Shown here piece by piece: positions 16,572-24,591 of a stretch of 64,000 nucleotides of DNA. Position 1 is the stretch's first letter; the number at the start of each line of letters is the position of its first letter. A program made the position numbers and the translations under genes. Source of the stretch: Brevibacillus sedimenti. Lineage in GTDB: Bacteria; Bacillota; Bacilli; Brevibacillales; Brevibacillaceae. The notes under the pieces were generated by a model. It saw only the letters and a list, made by a program, of their open reading frames with translations, was not told the origin of the DNA and did not search any database. Location: contig NZ_CP064048.1 of assembly GCF_020923495.1 (NCBI RefSeq), positions 273,501-337,500 on the forward strand, written 5' to 3'.

Positions 16572-18084
16572 GATGATTCCCTCCACTCATGTAATACATC
16601 ACCGTCTCGGCCGTGATCCGTCCTGTCGTCCATTCGCTCCGGCTCCACTCGGCGGCGGTCCGTCCGTTTTCCAGCACGATCAGCCGATCGGCCAGCGCCA
16701 GCGCTTCGTCAATCTCGCTGGAAAAGTACAAGACGCCTCTGCCCTCGTCCGCGAGTTCCTTAATCAAGCGGAAAATCTCCTGCTTGGCGCCGATGTCCAC
16801 GCCCTTGGTCGGCTCGTCGAAGAGGAACACGCTGGCCGTGGTCAACAGCCACTTGCCGATCGCCACTTTCTGCTGATTGCCGCCGGACAGGCTGCCCGTC
16901 GGCTGATCCAGCCCGGCCGTCTTGATGCCCAGCCGCTCCACGAGGGATTGGGCCGCCTCGCGCTCCGCCTTGTCCGAGAGAAAGCCTCCGCGCGTAAACG
17001 CCTTCAGGTGGGCCAGTGTCAGGTTGTGCTTCACCGGCTCCTCCACCAGGATGCCCTGCAGCCGCCGCTCTTCGGGAATCAGCGCGATGCCGTTTTGAAT
17101 CGCCTCACCAGGATGGCGGAGGCGCAGAGTCTTCCCTCTCAGCCGGATCTCGCCGCCGTCCAGCCGGTCGGCGCCGAACAGGGCACGGGACACCTCCGTC
17201 TTGCCGGCGCCCACCAGTCCCACCACCGCGACGATCTCCCCCTGCCGCAGCTGAACGTCAAACCGCTTCACCTTGTGGCCGATCCGCAGCTCTCTCGCTT
17301 CCAGCAACACCTCGCCTGCCCGTCTGCATCTCTCGTCCGTCTGATTGGCTTCGCGGCGGCCCAGCATCGCCGCCACCGCCTCTTCCGGACTGGTCTGTTC
17401 CGTCCGCTTTTCCCACACCCGGCTGCCGTCCCGCAGCACAGTGATGCGATCAGCGATGGCAAACACCTCCGGCAGCCGGTGGGAGATGTAGACAATCCCC
17501 AGCCCTGCCGCCTTCAAGCTGGCAATCAGCTCAAACAGCGCCGCCGCTTCCGTCAGGCTGAGCGGCGCGGTCGGCTCGTCAAAGATGACGAAGCGGACAT
17601 CCTGGGCCACAGCCCGGGCCAGCAGCACCAACTGTTTCTCCGCCAGCGTCAGCTCCTCCGCCTTTGCCTTCAGCGGCAGGGAAAAACCGCACCGGCTGAG
17701 TATCTGTTGGGCCTGTTCCACCGTACGCTTCGGCGAATGCCACCAGGCGCCGGCGGAGACAGTATGGTCCAGAAGTATGTTTTCCGCGACGCTCAGGGAG
17801 GGAATCAGCCCCGTGTCCACTTCCTGCTGCACGAGGTGGATACCGGCCCGCTTGGCATCCCGCGGTCCGCTGACGGCCAGCTCACGGCCGTCGATCAGAA
17901 TGCTGCCGGCCGTCGCCTGCTCTGCGCCGGAGAGAATTTTCATCAGCGTGCTTTTGCCCGCTCCGTTGGCTCCGAGGATGGCGTGCACCTCCCCGCCGCG
18001 TACGGTGAAATCCACCCCGCGCAGGGCGTACACCCCGCCGTACTGCTTGACGATCCCCTTCATTTCCAAAACAGAGGCCGTCAT
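16549..18084 (-). CDS. CUT2-type ABC transporter ATPase, two nucleotide-binding domains
   Basis: A 511-residue RbsA/MglA-type protein with two tandem ATPase domains. Domain 1: Walker A GANGAGKST, Walker B region VIFDEPTAPLS. Domain 2: degenerate Walker A GLVGAGKTE, signature LSGGNQQK and Walker B FLFDEPTKGVD. One chain supplies both ATPase halves for the single permease gene downstream. It starts 31 bp after the binding-protein stop. Confidence 0.9.
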   Translation of the reverse strand: MTASVLEMKGIVKQYGGVYALRGVDFTVRGGEVHAILGANGAGKSTLMKILSGAEQATAGSILIDGRELAVSGPRDAKRAGIHLVQQEVDTGLIPSLSVAENILLDHTVSAGAWWHSPKRTVEQAQQILSRCGFSLPLKAKAEELTLAEKQLVLLARAVAQDVRFVIFDEPTAPLSLTEAAALFELIASLKAAGLGIVYISHRLPEVFAIADRITVLRDGSRVWEKRTEQTSPEEAVAAMLGRREANQTDERCRRAGEVLLEARELRIGHKVKRFDVQLRQGEIVAVVGLVGAGKTEVSRALFGADRLDGGEIRLRGKTLRLRHPGEAIQNGIALIPEERRLQGILVEEPVKHNLTLAHLKAFTRGGFLSDKAEREAAQSLVERLGIKTAGLDQPTGSLSGGNQQKVAIGKWLLTTASVFLFDEPTKGVDIGAKQEIFRLIKELADEGRGVLYFSSEIDEALALADRLIVLENGRTAAEWSRSEWTTGRITAETVMYYMSGGNHHGSSAAG

Positions 18085-18115
18085 CTCGCATCCCTCCCTG
18101 ATCTGTCCGTTTCGG

Positions 18116-19264
18116 TCACTTGTGCTTTGCCTCCAGCGCAGCCATCCACGGCGAGATGGCGGCGTCGCTTCGACCCCATCCGCTCACGTATTGCGTCAGG
18201 TCGGACATGTTGACCGGTTGGTCCGGCAGTTTGTCCTGGCTGACCAGATGCGGATCGAGCGAGAAGTACTTGGGCGTGTGTTCGCCGGCGATCTTTTGGT
18301 AGAGGAAGCGGCTCTGCACCCGTCCGATGTCCGCCGGATCAGTCGCCGCCGACGCTTTCCACGGGCTGTTCGGCTCCTGGATGAGCTGCAAGTCCTCGTC
18401 GGACAGGTCGATGCCGAACACCTTGATCTCCGTCCGTCCCGCCGCCTTGATCGCCCGTGTGGCCCCTTTGGCAAATTCGTCCCACGGCGCCCATACGGCT
18501 GCAATGTCGCCTTTGTTGGGGAACTTTTTCAGGATTGCATCCATCTGCGCCTGGGTGTCCAGCGCCGTATTCGGCGTGGCCGAACCGAAGCGGGCGATCT
18601 CCTTGATGTTGGGGTAGCGCTTGAGAAAAATCTCGTAGACGCGGTTTCGCTTTTCCATCGGCGCAAAACCGCCCACCCAGATGTAGACGATGTTGCCTTT
18701 CCCGTCGATGGATTGGGCCAGATTTTTCAGCCCCTGCCAGGCCAGGCTGTAGTCGTCCTGGTCAATTACAGTGACGCCTTCCACCTGGTCCAGGTCGTTG
18801 TCAAACGCGACGACGGGAATCCCCGCCTTGACCGCCCGCTCCACCCCCGGCTGCAGCGCTTCCGCACGGCCGTGGTTGATCAGGATGCCGTCCACTTTTT
18901 GGTTGATCGCGGTGTCCAGGTGGGCCGCCATTTTGCCCAAATCGCCGTCCGCGTTGTAGACGACCAGCTCGCCGCCGAATTTGCTCACCTGCTCTTTGAC
19001 TCCTTGCAGGTACTGGGCAGAAAACGTCCCGATGGAAAACTCGCTGACCAGAGCGATTTTCAACGGTTTGTCCACTGCCGCCGGAATAGCTGCCTGAGTT
19101 GCCGCCGCCGGTGATGCGCCTGGCTGCTGCGGCGCGTCCGCCGGCTGTGACGACGATGGCGCGGCAGATTGTGCAGACGGCGCCGGCGGCTGTTCATTGG
19201 TGCAGGCCGTCAGCAAAAGAGCCGCGACGAGACTGACAGTCATCCATTTGTTGATCGTTTTCAT
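18116..19264 (-). CDS. CUT2-type sugar-binding lipoprotein under SAM riboswitch
   Basis: A 382-residue lipoprotein of the Peripla_BP_4 (ribose/galactose-binding) family. Signal peptide with lipobox LTAC (Cys near residue 21), a Pro/Ala/Ser/Gln-rich linker (about residues 22-65), then the two-lobed binding domain beginning KPLKIALVSEFSIGTF. I start at ATG 19264 (MKTINKW), which has GAGGGGG 9 bp upstream; the longer frame runs into the riboswitch terminator. Binding-pocket residues differ from RbsB in this same window (for example NHGRAEALQPGV, FDNDLDQVEG). As first gene of the operon it follows the SAM-I riboswitch; methylthioribose or another S-methylated sugar or nucleoside is a reasonable but unproven substrate. 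Confidence 0.88.
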   Translation of the reverse strand: MKTINKWMTVSLVAALLLTACTNEQPPAPSAQSAAPSSSQPADAPQQPGASPAAATQAAIPAAVDKPLKIALVSEFSIGTFSAQYLQGVKEQVSKFGGELVVYNADGDLGKMAAHLDTAINQKVDGILINHGRAEALQPGVERAVKAGIPVVAFDNDLDQVEGVTVIDQDDYSLAWQGLKNLAQSIDGKGNIVYIWVGGFAPMEKRNRVYEIFLKRYPNIKEIARFGSATPNTALDTQAQMDAILKKFPNKGDIAAVWAPWDEFAKGATRAIKAAGRTEIKVFGIDLSDEDLQLIQEPNSPWKASAATDPADIGRVQSRFLYQKIAGEHTPKYFSLDPHLVSQDKLPDQPVNMSDLTQYVSGWGRSDAAISPWMAALEAKHK

Positions 19265-19319
19265 TTGGTACATCCCCCTCATGAGTGCGTAAAAAATAAT
19301 GACATGGACGGAAAAACCG

Positions 19320-19355
19320 AAAAAACAAACGCCTCTTTTCCTTGAGAAAAGAGGC
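19320..19355 (-). terminator. Riboswitch expression-platform terminator
   Basis: Minus strand: CGCCTCTTTT, 7-nt loop, AAAAGAGGCG, then TTTGTTTTTT. It is a perfect 10 bp stem 56 bp before the lipoprotein start. The CTCTTTTCTC arm can instead pair with GAGATGAGAG at the 3' end of the aptamer, giving the alternative antiterminator. Confidence 0.9.
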
Positions 19356-19370
19356 GCGGTTTGCTCGCTC

Positions 19371-19491
19371 ACCTCTCATCTCTCAGGAAAATTCCTGCAG
19401 GAGTTAGCACCGTGCCGCAAGAGCAGCATGCTCTTGACAGTCGGTTGCCGGGCGTCATCGGGCCAGTCCCTCAGCCTGCTCTGGATAAGAA
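19371..19491 (-). promoter_or_regulatory. SAM-I (S-box) riboswitch
   Basis: The minus strand carries the S-box core in order: TCTTATCCAGAGCAGG, CTGAGGGACTGGCCCGATG, CGCCCGGCAACC, a variable P3/P4 stem, GGTGCTAACTCCTGCAGG and closing GAGATGAGAGG. These are the conserved SAM-I aptamer segments. With the terminator at 19320-19355 it should switch the downstream ABC operon off when S-adenosylmethionine is plentiful. Confidence 0.96.
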
Positions 19492-19603
19492 GGCATGTGT
19501 AATTCCAAGTTTTCCACTATGCTTTTTAATATTGATGACATCATACATCGAAGCGGGATGTGCCGTCAATCCCGTTTTTCGATCGCTTCTCCAAAAAATT
19601 CAC

Positions 19604-19630
19604 AACTGTCAGCATCTTCCGCTGACAGTT
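19604..19630. repeat. Perfect 10 bp inverted repeat
   Basis: AACTGTCAGC, 7 bp, GCTGACAGTT. It lies in the ~175 bp between the SAM riboswitch and the VOC gene terminator. On the plus strand it is followed by TTTTC. It could be a weak terminator or a protein-binding palindrome; no gene reads into it on the plus strand. Confidence 0.5.
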
Positions 19631-19676
19631 TTCAATCGACGAACAGCGAAGGTTGGGCAGGCGTAAAACGCCAAGG

Positions 19677-19716
19677 AAAACGGCTCTGCTGCAATCAACG
19701 CGAGCAGAGCCGTTTT
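19677..19716 (-). terminator. Terminator of the VOC gene
   Basis: AAAACGGCTCTGCT / AGCAGAGCCGTTTT perfect stem of 14 bp, beginning 3 bp after the VOC stop; symmetric A/T flanks allow it to work on both strands. Confidence 0.85.
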
Positions 19717-19718
19717 CG

Positions 19719-20147
19719 TTACTGTTGTTTCCCCTCCGTGTTGATTTGGAAGGTCACGCCAAACTTGTCCGTTACAATCCCATAGGCCGGGCTAAAGAAC
19801 GTCTCTTGCAGCGGCATGTTCACCTGACCGTCCTGCTTCAAGGCTTCATAGATTCGTGTCGCTTTTTCCTTGTCGTCCGTCGAGATACAGATGGTGATTT
19901 GACTGCCGCTCTGATGGGGTTGGCCCGGAGACGTATCGGAAAACATGAGGTCCGACTCGCCGACCCTTATCATGGCATGCGACACGCGATCCTTTGCCTC
20001 TTCCGGCAGGGGAAATTCCGGGTTTTCCGGCATCTCGCCAAACGTTTGGTAAAACAGGATTTTGGCATCCAGTGCTTGTTCGTAAAAGTGAATGGCTTCC
20101 TTGGCATTTCCGTCCATGATCAGATAGGGGATCAAGCGCAGTGTCAT
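19719..20147 (-). CDS. VOC-superfamily protein, PhnB/YjdN-like
   Basis: A 142-residue protein of the vicinal-oxygen-chelate fold in its PhnB-like subfamily: LIPYLIMDGNAKEAIHFYEQAL at the N terminus, FGEMPENPEFPLP in the middle, and DKFGVTFQIN at the end (the family's D-x-F-G-x-x-W/F-x-I). Members are often called glyoxalase or demethylubiquinone methyltransferase-like, without known activity for most. AAGGAG lies 10 bp before the ATG. Single-gene unit with its own terminator. Confidence 0.85.
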   Translation of the reverse strand: MTLRLIPYLIMDGNAKEAIHFYEQALDAKILFYQTFGEMPENPEFPLPEEAKDRVSHAMIRVGESDLMFSDTSPGQPHQSGSQITICISTDDKEKATRIYEALKQDGQVNMPLQETFFSPAYGIVTDKFGVTFQINTEGKQQ

Positions 20148-20338
20148 CAGGAATCAGCTCCTTGGATTTTCATTCTGCCCGCCGCAAAAATCCGTACGGG
20201 CCACAGATTGACACGTATTAAAGCAAGCCATACTCTCTATTATTTCCGATTCTCTGATTTGAAAACGAATCCAGTGTCAATGATCGTGTTGTTCACAGGA
20301 AGGAAAATGAAGCATGGCTTGAAACAAGCGAGATTTTG

Positions 20339-20530
20339 CTAGATCCCCCACTCTTTTTTCAGCAAATAAATCAGTTCTGCTTCCCGCTCGTCGTTCTTCT
20401 TCTGCAAAAATTCCTTTGTCCATTGATAAAAACCGTGTCCGTTTTTCTGGCCGTATTTGCCTTCGTCCACCAAACGGCGCATCATACCGAGAGAGGCCGA
20501 GTCGGTGCTGAGGTCGGGAAACAAATTATT
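20339..20530 (-). pseudogene. 3-Hydroxyacyl-CoA dehydrogenase C-terminal fragment
   Basis: About 64 residues homologous to the very C terminus of 3-hydroxyacyl-CoA dehydrogenases: NNLFPDLSTDSASL, then GKYGQKNGHGFYQW, which matches the family's G-K-x-G-x-K-x-G-x-G-F-Y-x-W. The NAD-binding domain and most of the catalytic domain are missing. The recognisable part begins at the last codons of the neighbouring alcohol dehydrogenase, indicating that a deletion joined the two genes. Its natural stop is at 20339. It may be transcribed with the upstream genes but is not expected to be active. Confidence 0.8.
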
Positions 20531-21701
20531 CCAAAAACAGTTTGCCGGCGAACGATTCACGATAAATGGTTTCGATGTCCGCAGCCGTCAGCCAGCGTGG
20601 ATTATTGTTCAGCAGTCTGTCGATTTTGCTAGCTTCTGCTGCCAAGGCCGGAATGTCTTCTTCTGTCACGCCAACATCTCTGATGCTGGCGGGAATGCCC
20701 ACGTCGCAAGACAGTTTGGCGATGGCGTGGACCGCCTGCATTGCTGCATCGCGAAGCGACAACCCGTCTACGTTTTCTCCCATCGCCCTGGCCACTTCCG
20801 CAAATTTGGGAATATTCGAAACTACATTGTACTTCATGACGTAGGGGAGCAGCAAGGAGTTTGCCACCCCGTGGGGCACTTTGAATTTGCCTCCCAGCGG
20901 ATAGGCCAGCGCATGGACGGCTCCTACCCCGGCGTTGCCCAGCGAAATGCCGGCGAGCAGACTTCCCATCGCCATGTCTTCGCGCGCTTTGAGGTCATGT
21001 CCCTGATACACGGCTTGGCGAAGGGAACGGGAAACCAGTTTGATCGCGTGCAGGGCAATCGCGTCCGTCAGTTCATTTGCCCGAATCGCCGTATAGGACT
21101 CCACCGCATGAACAAACGCGTCCATCCCCGTCGCGGCCGTGACGGATGGAGGCACCGTCACCGTTAGTTCCGGATCGACGATGGCCACATCCGGGAGCAG
21201 GTACGGTGAGACAATTCCCTTTTTCACCTGGTCGCGCGTGTCCGTAAAAATGGCGTTGCAGGTAACTTCCGACCCGGTTCCGGAAGTGGTCGGCACGAGG
21301 ATGAAGGGCACGCCCTTGTTCGCCACCTTGTCAATGCCCACCAGGTCGCGCACATCGCCCGTGTTGGTCATCATAATGGACAAGGCCTTGGTCACATCCA
21401 GCACGCTACCGCCCCCGATCCCGACAAACACGTCATAGCCCCGACCCCTGACCTGGGAGGCAAGCTGCTCCAGATTTTCAAACGGAGGCTCCTGCATGAT
21501 TTCATCAATCACGTGAACGGGCAGGCCTGCTTGCGTCAGCGGGGTTACGGCCTTGTCGACCAGACCTGTTTGCTTCAATACCTTGTCGGTCAAGACCAAA
21601 ACCTTTGTTGCCCCCAGCTTCTTTGCCTTCTCCCCAATGTGTGCAATCGAGCCGATTCCCGTCACGAGTTCAGTCGGTGTTCGAAACACGCTAATGCTCA
21701 T
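20526..21701 (-). CDS. Iron-containing alcohol dehydrogenase
   Basis: A 391-residue group III (Fe-type) alcohol dehydrogenase: NAD-binding GGGSVLDVTKAL (about residues 88-99), PTTSGTGSEVT, and metal-site residues in HAVESYTA and HALAYPLGGKFKVPHG. It interconverts an alcohol and an aldehyde or ketone with NAD(P). I start at ATG 21701 (MSISVF), with AGGAGAGG 8 bp upstream. It follows the aldehyde dehydrogenase by 36 bp, so an alcohol-aldehyde-acid route is likely. The substrate is not evident. Its 3' end runs into a truncated hydroxyacyl-CoA dehydrogenase. Confidence 0.92.
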   Translation of the reverse strand: MSISVFRTPTELVTGIGSIAHIGEKAKKLGATKVLVLTDKVLKQTGLVDKAVTPLTQAGLPVHVIDEIMQEPPFENLEQLASQVRGRGYDVFVGIGGGSVLDVTKALSIMMTNTGDVRDLVGIDKVANKGVPFILVPTTSGTGSEVTCNAIFTDTRDQVKKGIVSPYLLPDVAIVDPELTVTVPPSVTAATGMDAFVHAVESYTAIRANELTDAIALHAIKLVSRSLRQAVYQGHDLKAREDMAMGSLLAGISLGNAGVGAVHALAYPLGGKFKVPHGVANSLLLPYVMKYNVVSNIPKFAEVARAMGENVDGLSLRDAAMQAVHAIAKLSCDVGIPASIRDVGVTEEDIPALAAEASKIDRLLNNNPRWLTAADIETIYRESFAGKLFLE

Positions 21702-21737
21702 CGTCCATTCCTCTCCTATCCCGCACATATTTTCCGT

Positions 21738-23192
21738 CTACAGCAGCTTCACACCGATAAATTTCACTTCGGTCATATCCTCAACGGCGTATTTCACGCC
21801 TTCTTTACCGATCCCGCTCCGTTTTACGCCACCGTATGGATAGTTGTCCTGGCGAACGGTTGACACTTCGTTAATCCACACCCCGCCGGTTTCCAGCTCG
21901 TCGGCCAGGCGAAAGGCACGATTGATATCCGACGTGAAAACGCCTGCCTGCAGGCCGTAGTCGGAAGCGTTCGCGAGTGATACCGCTTCTTCTTCCGTGT
22001 CAAACGGGATGACGACAACGACAGGGCCAAATACTTCCTGACATACGACTTTCATGTCCGGCTTGACATCCACCAGAACGGTGGGATGGTAAATGGATCC
22101 TTCCCGCTTGCCGCCGGTGAGCACTTTCGCACCGTTTTCGACCGCTTCCTGCACCCATTGTTCCACGCGTACGGCCGCCTCTTCCGTAATCAGCGGACCT
22201 ACATCTGTTGTTTCCTCGGCCGGATTCCCTACGCGCAGGCTCGCCACCCGCGGCACAAGCCGATCGAGAAACGTCTGGTACAGCGTCCTTTGCACATAGA
22301 TGCGCTGCACTGAGATGCACGCTTGGCCGGCATAGGCAAACCCGCCCGTCACGATGCTGGAAATCGCTGCGTCCAGGTTGGCGTCCTCGAAGACCAGATT
22401 GGGCGAATTCGAGCCCAGCTCCAGGGTTACTTTTTTGTTGCCCGCCAGTTGTTTGATTTTATAGCCGACTGGCCCGCTTCCCGTGAAGGTCACCTTCTTT
22501 ACCAGCGGGTGGGTGACAAGCGGTTCCCCCAGGTCGGGACCGGTGCCCATCACGACATGCAACGCCCCTTTCGGCAGCCCTGCCTGTAGCAGCAGCCTGG
22601 CGAGTTTCAGCGCGGACAGCGGCGTTTTTTCGGCCGGCTTTATGACCACGGTGCAGCCTGCTGCGATGGCCGGGGCCACCTTGTGCAAAACGAGATTCAG
22701 CGGGAAATTGAACGGCGTTATGGCGGCGACCACCCCAACCGGATAGCGGCGGGCAAATCCGATTCGGTTTTCTCCGCCGACCGCACTGTCCATTTTGATG
22801 AGTTCGCCGTCGTTGGCTTTGGCCACGTCGGCAGCGAAACGCAGTACCTGCACCGCACGTCCCACTTCTCCCCGCGCATCGCGGATCGGCTTGCCCGCTT
22901 CACGAGACAGGAGGTGAGCAAAATCCTCCCGCTGCGCCTCGAGGGCATCGGCAGCTTTCCGCAAAATCTCGGACCGCTGGTGCGCGGGCATTTTTTTCAT
23001 GGTTTGCTGAAAGACCCGGTGGGCGGTTTGGATGGCCTGTTCCAGATCTTCTCTCGTCGCAAAGTCCACAACTCCTATCAGTTCGCCATTGTACGGACTG
23101 CGAACCTCGTGCCGAATCCGGCCGCCCCCGGTAACCTCGTTGCCGTCGATGAGAGAGCCGACGTGCATGACGGTGATCTCGCTTTGATTCAT
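21738..23192 (-). CDS. NAD(P)-dependent aldehyde dehydrogenase
   Basis: A 484-residue ALDH-superfamily enzyme: ITPFNFPLN, KPAEKTPLSAL, FTGSGPVG (Rossmann loop), general base in LELGSNSP, catalytic Cys in GQACISVQRIY and EVFGPVVVV. The overall character resembles the lactaldehyde / succinate-semialdehyde / phosphonoacetaldehyde dehydrogenase branch. The start at ATG 23192 has GGAGGAG at 8 bp. It is the first gene after a perfect LacI-type operator (23262-23275). Confidence 0.92.
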   Translation of the reverse strand: MNQSEITVMHVGSLIDGNEVTGGGRIRHEVRSPYNGELIGVVDFATREDLEQAIQTAHRVFQQTMKKMPAHQRSEILRKAADALEAQREDFAHLLSREAGKPIRDARGEVGRAVQVLRFAADVAKANDGELIKMDSAVGGENRIGFARRYPVGVVAAITPFNFPLNLVLHKVAPAIAAGCTVVIKPAEKTPLSALKLARLLLQAGLPKGALHVVMGTGPDLGEPLVTHPLVKKVTFTGSGPVGYKIKQLAGNKKVTLELGSNSPNLVFEDANLDAAISSIVTGGFAYAGQACISVQRIYVQRTLYQTFLDRLVPRVASLRVGNPAEETTDVGPLITEEAAVRVEQWVQEAVENGAKVLTGGKREGSIYHPTVLVDVKPDMKVVCQEVFGPVVVVIPFDTEEEAVSLANASDYGLQAGVFTSDINRAFRLADELETGGVWINEVSTVRQDNYPYGGVKRSGIGKEGVKYAVEDMTEVKFIGVKLL

Positions 23193-23261
23193 CTCCACCA
23201 CTCCTCCTGCGGGTCGTTACACCTTTTGATCCAATGCTGATTCTTTCTTAAATCGCCCCTA

Positions 23262-23275
23262 TGAATACGTATTCA
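23262..23275. promoter_or_regulatory. LacI-type operator for the aldehyde/alcohol dehydrogenase genes
   Basis: TGAATACGTATTCA, a perfect 14 bp palindrome with central CG, 70 bp upstream of the aldehyde dehydrogenase start. A one-mismatch copy lies at the start of the adjacent lacI-type gene (24323-24336). Confidence 0.8.
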
Positions 23276-23307
23276 AAAACATCGAAAAAGAGGTGTCCCG
23301 GCCATGG

Positions 23308-24306
23308 CTACTTGCGGCGGGCAGTCGTCTTGCGAACAATCAGCTCGGGCTGCAGCACAATCTGTCGCAGCTGTTTCGGGCGCTCCCCTTGCTGAATCAT
23401 CTCGATCAGGTTTTCGGCTGCGATCTCCCCCATCTTGAATTTGTGATGACCGATACTTGTCAATTGGATGGCGCGATGGGAGGAAATCTTGATGTCATCA
23501 ATCCCGACCAGACTTACGTCATCCGGGATGGACAGCCCCATCGACATGATCGTATCCATGCAGGCCAACGCCATGGTATCGGTCGCACAGATGATCGCCG
23601 TGGGCGGTTCGTCCAGGTTCATCAACCTCCAGGTGATTTTTTCCACCTCGGCTGACGTCGTGTTCGTAACAAACACCAGCTGCGGATCGATCTCGATGCC
23701 GGCCTCTTCCATCGCTTTTTTGAACCCTGTTTCCCGTTCAAGAAAGGTAGAGATCGTGGGTTCGCCCGTAATGTAGGCAATCCTTTCATGTCCCAGGTCC
23801 AACAGATGCTTGGTAATCATTTCGCCTGCCCGCGTGTTGTCCAGAACGACGTAGTTCCCACCGTTTCTCGGGCGGCGGTTGAAAAACATGTACGGGATGC
23901 CGGACTGCTCGATCTCGTGAAACAGGGGATCGTCCAGCAGGATGGATGACATCAGGATGCCGTCCACCTTGTTTCCCATCACGGTGTTCACAATGTCTTT
24001 CAGCTTTGCCTCGCCCTCAAAGTACACCATGGTTTTGTAGCCGTGTTTGGTCGCCAGGTTGATAATGGAGTCGGTGGTTTCCACGAAAAAGCCGTTTTTG
24101 AGCGTACCGGAAATCAAGGCGATGGTTTTCGTGCTGTTCGTCACCAGGCTCCTGGCGATGAGATTGGGCTGATAGCGCAGGGTTTCCATCGCCTGCAGCA
24201 CCTTTTTTCTCGTCTCGGGCTTCACGCTTTTCGCGTTGTTCAGTACGCGGGAAACGGTGGCTTGGGACACCCCCGCCAATTTTGCAACATCTTTGGAAGA
24301 GATCAT
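23308..24306 (-). CDS. LacI-family transcriptional regulator
   Basis: A 332-residue LacI/GalR repressor. N-terminal helix-turn-helix SSKDVAKLAGVSQATVSRVLNN, hinge ARSLVTNSTKTIALI, then a periplasmic-binding-like effector domain. It precedes the aldehyde and alcohol dehydrogenase genes on the same strand. Matching operators occur both in front of its own gene and in front of the aldehyde dehydrogenase, so it should be autoregulated and control that pathway. The effector is not identifiable. Confidence 0.92.
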   Translation of the reverse strand: MISSKDVAKLAGVSQATVSRVLNNAKSVKPETRKKVLQAMETLRYQPNLIARSLVTNSTKTIALISGTLKNGFFVETTDSIINLATKHGYKTMVYFEGEAKLKDIVNTVMGNKVDGILMSSILLDDPLFHEIEQSGIPYMFFNRRPRNGGNYVVLDNTRAGEMITKHLLDLGHERIAYITGEPTISTFLERETGFKKAMEEAGIEIDPQLVFVTNTTSAEVEKITWRLMNLDEPPTAIICATDTMALACMDTIMSMGLSIPDDVSLVGIDDIKISSHRAIQLTSIGHHKFKMGEIAAENLIEMIQQGERPKQLRQIVLQPELIVRKTTARRK

Positions 24307-24322
24307 GGAACGTTACCTCGAA

Positions 24323-24336
24323 TGTATACGTATTCA
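24323..24336. promoter_or_regulatory. LacI-type operator in front of the regulator gene
   Basis: TGTATACGTATTCA, 17 bp before the start codon, differs at one position from the perfect palindrome at 23262-23275. Consistent with autorepression. Confidence 0.75.
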
Positions 24337-24492
24337 TTGGTAGAGAATAGTATACCGCCTGTTTGGTAATCTGTCCATATTCAAACGTCGTTGGAGATAT
24401 AGTACGCGGACGCTGCCAACTTCTTGGCTGGTCGTCAAGAGAGCGAGCGGGCCCTATCACCACCCATGCCCCACGGACTTTGTCTACAAGCA

Positions 24493-24521
24493 AAGGGGAC
24501 TGTCTGCACAGTCCCCTCTTT
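24493..24521 (-). terminator. Hairpin downstream of pbuX
   Basis: AGGGGACTGT / ACAGTCCCCT perfect stem with a CTGC loop, flanked on both sides by AAAG/CTTT. It lies 70 bp beyond the pbuX stop. T-run is short, so efficiency is uncertain. Confidence 0.5.
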
Positions 24522-24591
24522 GACTACAGTCCAACAGGTTATTCATCTAATGTAAAAAGTCCGTGGACGGGCGGAGGAGGATTCCTTTTCC

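Noticed and set aside
15564-19264. Naming the first CUT2 transporter rbsABC
   Set aside because: A complete rbs operon is at 36-42 kb and this one has a SAM riboswitch, so a ribose label would mislead.
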